A stretch of DNA of 64,000 nucleotides from CAZSBB01 sp964605235 (GTDB lineage: Bacteria > Planctomycetota > Phycisphaerae > Phycisphaerales > Phycisphaeraceae). The stretch is from NCBI GenBank assembly GCA_964605235.1, contig CAZSBB010000002.1, positions 170,482 to 234,481 of the forward strand. The letters run 5' to 3'. This document shows positions 53,001 through 60,101 of this stretch, piece by piece. Within the stretch, counting starts at the first letter, position 1. Each line of letters starts with the position of its first letter. A model generated the notes under the pieces. It did not search any database and was not told the DNA's origin. It saw only the letters and a list, made by a program, of their open reading frames with translations. Both the position numbers and the translations under genes were made by a program.

Positions 53001-53264
53001 GAAGTTGGAGACGGATCGAATCTTCTCCACGCCCGGCAAGCCAAGCATCGCGGTCTCGACGGGGTACGTTACGAAGGCCTCGACCTCTTCGGGGGCAAGA
53101 CCTTCGGTGACAGTGAATATCTGTACGAGGTTGGGCGACACATCCGGGAAGGCGTCCACAGGCAGCCGCGTGTAACTCCACCACCCGGCAGCCACCACCA
53201 GTAATGCGAGCACCGCCATCATCAGGCGATTGTTCAGCGAGTAATCAATCAGTTTGCTAATCAT
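50085..53264 (-). CDS. HME-RND efflux pump, CusA/CzcA family
   Basis: 1059 residues, full length, with GGAGA before the ATG. Twelve-helix RND transporter: LLVVAAGWWSYTRLPVDAFP at the start, PEEVEAFVTYPVETAML, IPFSVLFAFIAMYWFDLSAN, and the helix-4 motif AIGMMVDGTIVMVEN with the proton-relay Asp and Glu. The AIG-type motif is nearer to Cu/Ag pumps than to the DFG-type Co/Zn/Cd pumps, but the metal is not settled. It works with the membrane fusion and outer-membrane proteins upstream. Confidence 0.93.
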   Translation of the reverse strand: MISKLIDYSLNNRLMMAVLALLVVAAGWWSYTRLPVDAFPDVSPNLVQIFTVTEGLAPEEVEAFVTYPVETAMLGLPGVEKIRSVSNFGLSVVNVYFEEGIDIYFSRRLVNERLQEAREQIPEGFGDPGMGPISTGMGLVLFYFLEDTTGNYTLEELRTTHDWVVARNLARVPGVTEVLGIGGFEKQYHVVLDPDALLRYDLTIADVIERVEANNLNVGAQFIEENNEELVVRSVGLAQDMEGLRRIVVKTKDGRPIYLDDVAELKVGGAVRRGLQTRNGEGEVVAGMVVKLYGTNASTVIERVENKIDEINGILPDGLRLVPYYQQKDIVESSVATVTEALVTGIVLVVLVLLVFMGGFRPSVVVALAIPFSVLFAFIAMYWFDLSANLMSLGGLAIAIGMMVDGTIVMVENIDRMLRDADPDESRVHIVARACHEVGRPIMFAIAIIIIVFLPLFTLQGVEGKTFRPLAYTVALAMLGSLIFALMLAPMLGGLLMRRPRSDARPPLWKRLVGKRTNSGDAAKNNMKSQEPLVVRLLLVPYRPIVRFFVRQRWAAVVLSLALLALGTMIFPLLGSEFTPRLNEGTIVVRLTLAPSISLDESKRTALIVERRLLDIPEVTEVTSRVGRGEVGAHADPINSVEMYVILKPKDQWRQPNDQGFIETQIRERVEGMPGVVANLTQPIEMTVDELLEGVKAELAVKLFGEDLAELKEQADAIAAVLREVPGAADIQVDQVTGTPQLLIRPNFEAIARYGMNLSDVQHTIRAAVGGQDAGQVFEGIRRFDILVRYTPDARETRRAIGDILVESPTGLRVPLTDLAEIRRITGPRQITREDTQRFITIQNNVVGRDIGSFVADAQAAIDKNVRLPAGYFTTWGGAFRLQQEANKRLALVVPITLLVICLLLYSSFNSLGNTLLILLNIPLALVGGVVALWIAGENLSVPASVGFIALFGIALENGMVLVTYLNQLLEEGKTMDEASVEGASLRVRPVLMTAVTTALGLVPLLLATGTGSEVQRPLATVVIGGLVTSTVLTLLVVPSLYKWFAARVEFATPIAKQR

Positions 53265-53308
53265 TAACAGTTCTCCATCGGCCCTGCGCGGTCACGCGGG
53301 ATAGTGAA

Positions 53309-54796
53309 TTAGTGGGCGTGGCCAGCATGCTCAAGCGTGCCGCGGCTCATCTCGGCTTTGAGCGCGAACCCGTTGCGGACGACAACCCGTTCGCCTGGCT
53401 TTAGACCGGCAGCGACTTCGACGGCGGCGTCGGTTTCACGTCCGATCTGAACCGGCCGGACCTCGAATCCGTCCTCCGTTTGCACGAACACTGCAACTCG
53501 ACCTTCGATCTCCTGCAACGCCGATCGAGGCAGGACCAACGCACTTTGGTAGGTGTCCGTCGTGATGATTCCCTTGATGAACATCCCGGGACGCCAGAGG
53601 CCGTCCGGGTTATCCAGCACGATTCGCGCTGTTGCCGTACGGGTCGCCTCGTCCAAAGCGGGACTGACAAAGGCGATGGTGCCTGACGCATCGGGAATGC
53701 CGTGTCCAACCTCAATCTGAACGCGCATGCCCGCGCGAACATGTATCAGGTCTCGCTGGTACACCGTCAGATTGACCCACACACTCGACAGATCAGCGAT
53801 GATGAACGGAACCTCTCCGGGCTGTTCACTGACCACCTCACCATGCGTAAGTTCCCGGGCAATCACGATCCCATCCAGCGGCGCTCGCATCTCGTATTCG
53901 CCGAGCGCCGTGTCCGGTAAATCAACCAGCGCTTTTGTTTCAGCCTCGCTTTGCCCCAGCGCGTGTAAGGCGCTCTCGGCCTGATTCATACTGATTTGCG
54001 CTTCTTTGATCGTCTGCTGCACCTCGAGCATTTCCAGATCAAATCCGATGCGAATCTCACGTAGCGTTTGACGTGCTTCGAGAACCTGTCGTTCTGTTCC
54101 GACTCGGCCTTCAAGGAGCCGCTCGTCGCGAGCCAGGTTTTCCTCTGCCAATACGATTCGACTCGCGTAGAGATCCTTCTTGGCCGACAGGTTTTCCTGC
54201 GCCAAAGTCAAGCGTGCCAACGCCGCCACGTATTCGCTCCGCGCCGCAGCCAGATCGCGGCTGCTGAGCACCGCCATCACCTCTCCGGCATCGACGCGAT
54301 CGCCGACGCTGTGATTCACTGCCTGAACTATCCCGGACACGCTCGGGGCGACATGGGCGATGCGGTCGGCATTGAAAACCACTTCGCCCGGCAGCCTCAG
54401 TGTTTGCTCCAAAGATCCCGGGCCGGCCTCGTGAACGACAATGCCGTATTCTTTCATGGTCGCTGAATCGATCCGAATCGCGCCTTCTTCTTCGTCATCA
54501 TGACCGGCGTGATCGTCGTGGCTATCGGCTTCCCCACCGCCATGGTCGTTGTGATCGTCATGGCCTGAGGCTTCCTCATCGTCGTGGTCAGCGTGGTTCT
54601 CGAGCGTACGCTTTAGTGCCGTGTCGTGATCTTGACCTGTGTCTTCGTTGGGTGCTGCTGTTGCCGGATGATCATGCCCCGCATGCTCATCATGGTCCGC
54701 GGCCTGCGCGAACACGAATGACGGGAAGGTTGTTTGAGTCAGGGCCAATGCGGTGACGGCGGCGATCGCAATAGTGATCAGCGTGTACTTATTCAT
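53309..54796 (-). CDS. Efflux RND periplasmic adaptor subunit, His/Asp-rich N-terminus
   Basis: 495 residues. Signal peptide (AIAAVTALALTQTTFPSFVF), then ~80 residues crowded with His and Asp (DHDEHAGHDHPAT, HDDHNDHGGGEADSHDDHAG) that should bind metal. Adaptor core: lipoyl/hairpin parts (VAPSVSGIVQAVNHSVGDRV, AVLSSRDLAAARSEYVAALA) and beta-barrel (WRPGMFIKGIITTD, VVRNGFALKAE). It bridges the inner and outer membrane pump parts. Start overlaps the TolC-like gene by 8 bp. Confidence 0.92.
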   Translation of the reverse strand: MNKYTLITIAIAAVTALALTQTTFPSFVFAQAADHDEHAGHDHPATAAPNEDTGQDHDTALKRTLENHADHDDEEASGHDDHNDHGGGEADSHDDHAGHDDEEEGAIRIDSATMKEYGIVVHEAGPGSLEQTLRLPGEVVFNADRIAHVAPSVSGIVQAVNHSVGDRVDAGEVMAVLSSRDLAAARSEYVAALARLTLAQENLSAKKDLYASRIVLAEENLARDERLLEGRVGTERQVLEARQTLREIRIGFDLEMLEVQQTIKEAQISMNQAESALHALGQSEAETKALVDLPDTALGEYEMRAPLDGIVIARELTHGEVVSEQPGEVPFIIADLSSVWVNLTVYQRDLIHVRAGMRVQIEVGHGIPDASGTIAFVSPALDEATRTATARIVLDNPDGLWRPGMFIKGIITTDTYQSALVLPRSALQEIEGRVAVFVQTEDGFEVRPVQIGRETDAAVEVAAGLKPGERVVVRNGFALKAEMSRGTLEHAGHAH

Positions 54797-56225
54797 GGTC
54801 GTTGTCCTTGCTGCTGTTCTGGGTTGAGTCGATGGACGGCATGACAGGCGTTGTCGTGTTGACCGCGTCGAGAGGTTGACCGATCAACCCCTCAAGTTCG
54901 GCGACCGAACCGTGGTATTTCGCTAAGGCGTCGAGATACTGCTGTCGCAAGCCGATCAGCGTCCTCTCGGCGTCGAGCACGTCGAGGTATCCGAGATTGC
55001 CCCGCTCGAAGGCCTGGCGTATGTCGTGGTACGCCTGCGTCGCCGGCGGCAAGGCGTCGTCACGCAATCCCACAACCTCGTCGTAAGCGTTCGCCAACCG
55101 TGCATACGCCGATGCGATTGCTGCTTCGATCCGCAGCTCGACCGCCCGCTGCTGGTTTCGTGCCGACGCAACGCCGAACCGGGCGGCAAGGACGTCGCCC
55201 TGACGACGATCAAAGACCGGTAGCGGGATTGACACGCCGGCGACCAGAGCGCTGTCATCCGTCTCATTGAACCAACGATAGCCCAGGCCGGCGGTCATAT
55301 CCGGTACGGCCTCGGCCCGCGCCAGTTCCATTTCTGCTTGTCGGCTGGCGATTTCTGTGACCCAACGGGCCACATCCGGATTCTGGCTAATCAGCGCTGC
55401 GAATGCAGTTACCGGCGGCGGCGCTTCCACACTGTCAAGATCACCCATTACAGTTTTGAAGGCCGGCGACGAACTGCCCCAGGTCAGCGACAGTTGGACG
55501 CGTGCCGATTCCAGTGAACGCTCCGCCCGCCGCAACGCGATCCTCGCCGTGGCCACCGGCACCGTCGCACGTGAACGCTCGACGGCAGGCGCATCACCAG
55601 CGTCAATGCGGCGGCCGATCGATTCGGCCACTTGCTCCGCCAGCGCCAAAGATTCGCGGGCCAGTTCCACCTGACGCTGCGCTGCCAGCACATCCATGTA
55701 TCGCTGTGTGACTTCGGTCAACAGCGCCACCCGCGCCGACTCGTAGTCCCACCCGGCCAGCCGGCCCTGCAGACGGGCGAGGTCTTTGCGTCGCTTGATA
55801 TCACCTCCCAGCGGAAACGACTGGCTCAGTGAAAGCGTGATCTCCGCCGCGTCGACACCGTCGAACGCGCCGGAACCGGCGAAGTTTTCGATCTCAAGCG
55901 ACAGTTCAGGATTAGACCAAAGCCCTGCCTGAACGGTGCGGGCCTCCGCCGCCCTTACGTCATACCCGAACCGCGAGAGATCGGGATTGCCCAGCAACGC
56001 CGCCGCCAACGCGTCACGCAGCGATAGGTCGCCTGTCAGCTCATCGACGGGGTGACCCGGCGGCTGCGAATTGGCTTGATCGAGCGCGCGGGGTGGCTGG
56101 TAAGTTTCGTAAGACTCGCCAAGCGGACGCCGCAGCACCCAAGAATCGTTGAGCGGCGACGAGGCGCACCCGGCAAGACCGATACCGACGGCAGCGCAAA
56201 TTAATAGTTCAATTGTGTGGTTCAT
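54789..56225 (-). CDS. Outer membrane efflux protein (CusC/CzcC, TolC family), lipoprotein
   Basis: 478 residues from the ATG at 56225. Lipoprotein signal with lipobox LAGC (GIGLAGCASS). Two outer-membrane-efflux repeats: NPDLSRFGYDVRAAEARTVQ, GLWSNPELSLEIENFAGSG and NPDVARWVTEIASRQAEMEL with a second YLDALAKYHGSVAELEGLIG near the end. It forms the exit duct of the metal pump. Confidence 0.9.
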   Translation of the reverse strand: MNHTIELLICAAVGIGLAGCASSPLNDSWVLRRPLGESYETYQPPRALDQANSQPPGHPVDELTGDLSLRDALAAALLGNPDLSRFGYDVRAAEARTVQAGLWSNPELSLEIENFAGSGAFDGVDAAEITLSLSQSFPLGGDIKRRKDLARLQGRLAGWDYESARVALLTEVTQRYMDVLAAQRQVELARESLALAEQVAESIGRRIDAGDAPAVERSRATVPVATARIALRRAERSLESARVQLSLTWGSSSPAFKTVMGDLDSVEAPPPVTAFAALISQNPDVARWVTEIASRQAEMELARAEAVPDMTAGLGYRWFNETDDSALVAGVSIPLPVFDRRQGDVLAARFGVASARNQQRAVELRIEAAIASAYARLANAYDEVVGLRDDALPPATQAYHDIRQAFERGNLGYLDVLDAERTLIGLRQQYLDALAKYHGSVAELEGLIGQPLDAVNTTTPVMPSIDSTQNSSKDNDHE

Positions 56226-56331
56226 ACGTTGATCCTGATGAGGAAAGGGCGCGGTCACTGTCAATTCATCTCTGGGGAATGCGCGCACGGATACCGCGCA
56301 CGCAATAGCGAACGGGAAGCGATTGACGGTG

Positions 56332-56751
56332 CTAAATCAGCAGAATGACGTTGCGAGCCAGAGACTTGGCCGAGTCAGGCGAGAAGATGTATGCAGGTAC
56401 CCCGCAGACAGGCAAGGGGGCTTCAGGAAGTTCTGCGATATGGCGAGTGTGAAAAACCGGAACCAACGCCAAAACGGATCGCTGTTCCGGATGCATCACG
56501 GGGGGCTGATCCAAGTTGGTATCGACGCACGGCCGAACATCCAGTTGATCGAACGCCGAAGCATTCACCGTAACGCGGTTGGATAATGCGGGTCCGCTCT
56601 TGTCGCACGGCTTCGAATGTGCAATTTCGATGGCAACGTGGTCGTTGCCCCCTTCGCACTGCACCATGAGCGGTCCAGCAATGGCGGCAACCAAAAGTTG
56701 GCTGCACATCAATACGATCGCCGTCATTTGATGAAGAGGTCGACAGAGCAT
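56332..56751 (-). CDS. Small secreted Cys-containing protein, first gene of the efflux operon
   Basis: 139 residues from the ATG at 56751 (ATG 56727 is possible). Hydrophobic N-terminus (MTAIVLMCSQLLVAAIAGPL) suggests export. The mature part has paired Cys (VQCEGGNDHVAIEIAHS, KPCDKSG, VRPCVDTNL) and a hydrophobic C-terminus. No family was recognised. Its position ahead of the TolC-like gene points to a role in metal efflux or sensing. The candidate promoter ends only 8 bp before ATG 56751, so a leaderless message or the later start is likely. Confidence 0.55.
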   Translation of the reverse strand: MLCRPLHQMTAIVLMCSQLLVAAIAGPLMVQCEGGNDHVAIEIAHSKPCDKSGPALSNRVTVNASAFDQLDVRPCVDTNLDQPPVMHPEQRSVLALVPVFHTRHIAELPEAPLPVCGVPAYIFSPDSAKSLARNVILLI

Positions 56752-56758
56752 AGGCGAT

Positions 56759-56788
56759 ACTATAGGGAGGGCACATCCCACTGGTCAA
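56759..56788 (-). promoter_or_regulatory. Candidate promoter of the metal-efflux operon
   Basis: Minus-strand TTGACC (56788-56783), an 18-bp spacer, then TATAGT (56764-56759). The long spacer is in the direction used by MerR-type metal regulators, but no MerR gene is nearby. The spacer contains GGGATGTGCCCTCCC, a possible imperfect dyad. Confidence 0.45.
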
Positions 56789-57049
56789 GCGCAGCACGGT
56801 CGGGTCTGGCCACAAAATGGGGCGCGATTGGAGATGTTGCCGATACAGGGCTTATGACGCGGCATGGATGTTGCGGTGGGTGATAACGCTTTGTTCTGGT
56901 GAAGAAACCGTGACGCAGGCGATCGCGATAATGCACTGGCGAACAGACCCAACAAGCAGAATGGATTGCACGCAGATTGCACGACATCGCCCCACCAAGT
57001 TACACGGCCATAACGCATAATGGACGCGATCATTTGCAGGAGCGCCGCG

Positions 57050-57361
57050 ATGAATGCGACATCCCCGGAGTTCGAAGCTGAATGCCGGACGTTGCTTGAT
57101 CGTTATTTCGCGTCCCACCCCGATGCGATGATGCACAAGCGAGCGCATAAGGCGCTGCGCATGCTTTGGGGGAGCGAAACGCCCGTGAAAGGCAACGCAA
57201 ATGGCTGGGCGGCAGGCATCATATACGCCGTCGGCACGTATGATCGACCGCCTGTTGGAGTGCCGGGCGTACTCAACAGCGAGTTCGAAAAGCTGATGGG
57301 CGTGTCGATGGGGGCCGCGCGACGCCGTGCCGCCGCAATTCGGGAACTGTTGATGCTTTGA
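57050..57361 (+). CDS. DUF6398-like small protein
   Basis: 103 residues from the ATG at 57050, with AGGAG 7 bases before it (an ATG at 57020 has no such site). Helical N-terminus (EFEAECRTLLDRYFASHPD), then ANGWAAGIIYAVGTYD and LMGVSMGAARRRAAAIRELL, a pattern I associate with DUF6398, whose C-terminal part looks HTH-like. Function unknown. It stands alone on the plus strand between the efflux operon and the phage genes. Confidence 0.6.
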   Translation: MNATSPEFEAECRTLLDRYFASHPDAMMHKRAHKALRMLWGSETPVKGNANGWAAGIIYAVGTYDRPPVGVPGVLNSEFEKLMGVSMGAARRRAAAIRELLML

Positions 57362-57462
57362 CGTGCCTGACCCCCGTTGGCGAAAACAAAAGGCCCGGCA
57401 AGGCCGAAGCCGAGCCCGGGGGCTAATTGATGCCTATTACATTACCGCCGGCCGGGCACTGG

Positions 57463-57750
57463 TCAAGCGCGGCCGCGCCACGACATCACTCGTTGGACGA
57501 GGTGCGTGAACCATTGCGCCAGCGCGCTCAGAAACAGAATCGGCAGCCCGCACCACCCCGCACGGTTCATCGCTGCCACGCGCGATTTGCACCCGGCGCA
57601 GGGACGAACCAAACCAAAGGTGACGACTTGCATGAGCATCGACAACCAGTCGCCAGGTGGTAAGAGACGGTGTATGAATGATGCACCCACGGGCGAGTTG
57701 CCCTGCCGAGCGGCGCTCTGATCGTGCAGTTTGTGATGGTGCGGTTTCAT
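57463..57750 (-). CDS. Small phage protein with CxGC motif and membrane helix
   Basis: 95 residues from the ATG at 57750, which overlaps the stop of the upstream gene as ATGA, strong evidence of coupling. After a polar start comes VTFGLVRPCAGCKSRVAAMN, whose PCAGCKxR...MN pattern is typical of short phage proteins, then a membrane helix (GLPILFLSALAQWFTHLV). Possibly linked to lysis or tail, but this is a guess. Last gene of the phage block. Confidence 0.65.
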   Translation of the reverse strand: MKPHHHKLHDQSAARQGNSPVGASFIHRLLPPGDWLSMLMQVVTFGLVRPCAGCKSRVAAMNRAGWCGLPILFLSALAQWFTHLVQRVMSWRGRA

Positions 57751-58397
57751 GCAATCGTGACCGTCGCGGTGCCGCCTGTGGCTGATGATCGATATCCGGA
57801 TGGGTCGAACCACACGTTGGTCGCGCGTTCGAAGCACGAGGGATTCTGATTGGACACGACGTGCGTGCCGTGGCAAGGTCCGGGGGCGTTGGTGATGTCG
57901 ATGACGCCCGCGAACGGACAATCGCCGCCGACAAGCGCAACGCCAAGTTTCAGGCCGGGGTTGAGACCGTAGTCCTCGCCCATGAAGAACTCGGCGACGA
58001 CGGATAGATCCCACAGGCTCGGACTTTGCCAGTGCTGCGGATCGGTGCAGGTCGGATTAAACCAGAACTCGAGCTTGTAGTATTGCAGCACGGCGCGGTA
58101 GGCGTCGTAGTAGCACGGCCAACCGCCGTCCTGCGGCAGCGTGTAGCTGCCGTTGACGTCGGTGAGAATCGTCGCCCGAAAACTGTGCCCTGACGCTTCG
58201 CGGCACATGACAGCGCACGGCGTGATGCCCGCGACGTCCACCTGAATGGTCGACGGCAGCGCTCCGTCCGGGCAGATCGGACACGGAGGTCCGCCGCAGC
58301 ATTCACCGCAGATCATGAAACGCCCGTCTTCATCAACGCCAAACGTACCGCCCCCGGAAGTCCGGGGGTCGATGTCGAACTGACCGTTGCTGCCCAT
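57747..58397 (-). CDS. Phage structural-type protein, Cys-rich, unknown
   Basis: 216 residues. N-terminal Cys-rich segment (FMICGECCGGPPCPICPDG), then beta-rich sequence (SFRATILTDVNGSYTLPQDG, YRAVLQYYKLEFWFNPTCTD), ending in a Gly/Ser/Thr-rich tail. No family was recognised; its place at the end of a tail operon suggests a minor structural or receptor-binding component. It overlaps its neighbours at both ends (TGATG and ATGA). Confidence 0.65.
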   Translation of the reverse strand: MGSNGQFDIDPRTSGGGTFGVDEDGRFMICGECCGGPPCPICPDGALPSTIQVDVAGITPCAVMCREASGHSFRATILTDVNGSYTLPQDGGWPCYYDAYRAVLQYYKLEFWFNPTCTDPQHWQSPSLWDLSVVAEFFMGEDYGLNPGLKLGVALVGGDCPFAGVIDITNAPGPCHGTHVVSNQNPSCFERATNVWFDPSGYRSSATGGTATVTIA

Positions 58398-59257
58398 CAG
58401 TCACATGCCTCCACGTCGAGCGTTTCATTCGCGTCGTAGAGCACGAAGTCCGGGCCGTTGAAGTAACCCGTACCGGTTTCGCCAGCGCCGAGATTGGATG
58501 GAACGGACAATTTGCCGCGCACGGGGCGGCGCTTCTTCGGTGCGAGGTTCGTACCGAGTAGAGCTCCACCTGTACTCGGTCCTGTCGCGTCGATCGTTCG
58601 AACGCGATAGGTGCGGTTGCACTGCTGCGTCTTGCTGCCGTCGGTGGTGCCGCCGTCGCGCCAGACCTTCACGGGGACCAGTCCGGCCGCAGGTGCGGAG
58701 CCGAAACGGACGATGGCCCACTTTATTCCGGTGCCGGCGTCTATCCACAAGATGGTGATGGGTCCGCTGGACGCGGCCTTGAGCGCCGTGGCGTCGCCAT
58801 CCTGCAACTCGGCGAACATGAAGGTTTCGTCATCGACTGCGACCTGGACGGGGCAGACGCCGCCGGCCCAGGCGCGGCCGATCGCGCCGGCACGCACGGG
58901 TTCGCTGAGGATCACGAAGCGGTCCGCGTGTTCGTCGAGGACGGGCACGACACATGCGAGTGCGATCTGGCGTTGGAATTCTTCGAGATGATCGGCCGGC
59001 AGGAACACAGGCGCATCGATGCCGAGAATCTCGAAGCGCTGGCGGTCCTGACCGCTGTCGTTGCGGATGAGCACCACGTTGCCGGCGTTTGGCGATGCAT
59101 CGCCAGCCATGGATCGTGGCGGCGCGGTGGTCTGGCTCGATCGCTGTCGGTGCTGATGGTCGATCGCGGCATCGACGAACGCATTGAACGTCCGCGCCGG
59201 GATGCGCAGCGGGTCGCCGGGTTTCACCTTTTGAAGGATGTCACTTCCGGGGGTCAT
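58397..59257 (-). CDS. Phage tail-region protein, unknown
   Basis: 286 residues. Starts with KVKPGDPLRIPARTFNAFVD, then PNAGNVVLIRNDSGQDRQRF and AWAGGVCPVQVAVDDETFMF, patterns I recognise from planctomycete phage-like loci but without a named function. The end (SNLGAGETGTGYFNGPDFVL) is Gly-rich. It overlaps both neighbours by 1-4 bp, as expected in a phage late operon. Confidence 0.65.
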   Translation of the reverse strand: MTPGSDILQKVKPGDPLRIPARTFNAFVDAAIDHQHRQRSSQTTAPPRSMAGDASPNAGNVVLIRNDSGQDRQRFEILGIDAPVFLPADHLEEFQRQIALACVVPVLDEHADRFVILSEPVRAGAIGRAWAGGVCPVQVAVDDETFMFAELQDGDATALKAASSGPITILWIDAGTGIKWAIVRFGSAPAAGLVPVKVWRDGGTTDGSKTQQCNRTYRVRTIDATGPSTGGALLGTNLAPKKRRPVRGKLSVPSNLGAGETGTGYFNGPDFVLYDANETLDVEACD

Positions 59258-60066
59258 GTTCCAATCCCCAAGGCCGCGAAGTCGCCTTCATCGTAGACCT
59301 TCTCGACGTAGACGGCGACTGGTTTCTTCACGATGACCAGCGCCGCTGTGTCCTCGACGTCGGCGTAGCGCACCCAGATGTACTCCCAGCCCTTCTTGTC
59401 GACCCCCGGAATACTTCCGACCGTCATGCCGGTGCGGTTCGGCGATGCCGCGAACCGGAACGTGATCTCCCAGTCGCCCTGGCCACGCTTCGAGCCGGAT
59501 GCGCCGAGGAACAAACACTCGCCAGGGTTCAAGCCCTTGAACGCGCCAGCATTGACCTTGCCCGTGAGATTGAACAGCGTGCCGCGATAGGCGAGCGTGA
59601 CGGCGCTGTCATCAATGTAGTGCGTCTCGCCGAACTGATACACGGGCACGGTGATGTCGACGCCTTCGATGGACGACTGGCTGACGCCGATCGCGCCCTG
59701 GAAGTCAGGCGCTGTCATCCCCGCGGCTGCGTAACCGCCGACGGTCTGCAGCGACTGGGTGATGTGCTGCGTGCCGCCGCCGGTGTCGAAGCTGAACGAC
59801 GACTCGCCCGTCTCAGGCGGCGGCGCATTGCTGCCACCGGGCATCCCGTAGCGAACCGTGGCTTCCCACAGTTCGGGGCCGATGGGCTCGATGTGGATGC
59901 TTTGTTTTTCGAGACCGTCGTAGTCGTGCGGTGAGTTGGTATCCGCCGTGCTCTTCACCACCAGGTCGTCATCCGTACCCCGCACCGTGTAGACGAGGTC
60001 CACCGAGGCGTTCTGCCCCGTGGTGGACTGGCGGCTTTCGATCTTCTCCTCGATGGTGACGGGCAC
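59254..60066 (-). CDS. Phage tail-region protein, unknown
   Basis: 270 residues from a GTG with GGAGA before it. Beta-rich protein (SVDLVYTVRGTDDDLVVKST, ELWEATVRYGMPGG, SSFSFDTGGGTQHITQSLQT, WEITFRFAASPNRTGMTVGS). Length and place after the tape measure gene fit a distal-tail or baseplate-like component. No specific family was assigned. Confidence 0.65.
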   Translation of the reverse strand: MPVTIEEKIESRQSTTGQNASVDLVYTVRGTDDDLVVKSTADTNSPHDYDGLEKQSIHIEPIGPELWEATVRYGMPGGSNAPPPETGESSFSFDTGGGTQHITQSLQTVGGYAAAGMTAPDFQGAIGVSQSSIEGVDITVPVYQFGETHYIDDSAVTLAYRGTLFNLTGKVNAGAFKGLNPGECLFLGASGSKRGQGDWEITFRFAASPNRTGMTVGSIPGVDKKGWEYIWVRYADVEDTAALVIVKKPVAVYVEKVYDEGDFAALGIGT

Positions 60067-60101
60067 GGACGGGTCTCCAACTGGTGGTCTTACTTCCGGG
60101 G

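Noticed and set aside
51957..53204. 415-codon plus frame opposite cusA
   Set aside because: His/Asp/Arg-rich antisense shadow of a well-conserved RND pump.
56817..57020. Small plus-strand frame before the DUF6398-like gene
   Set aside because: No ribosome site, unusual Cys/Trp/Arg composition, and it lies in the shared promoter region.
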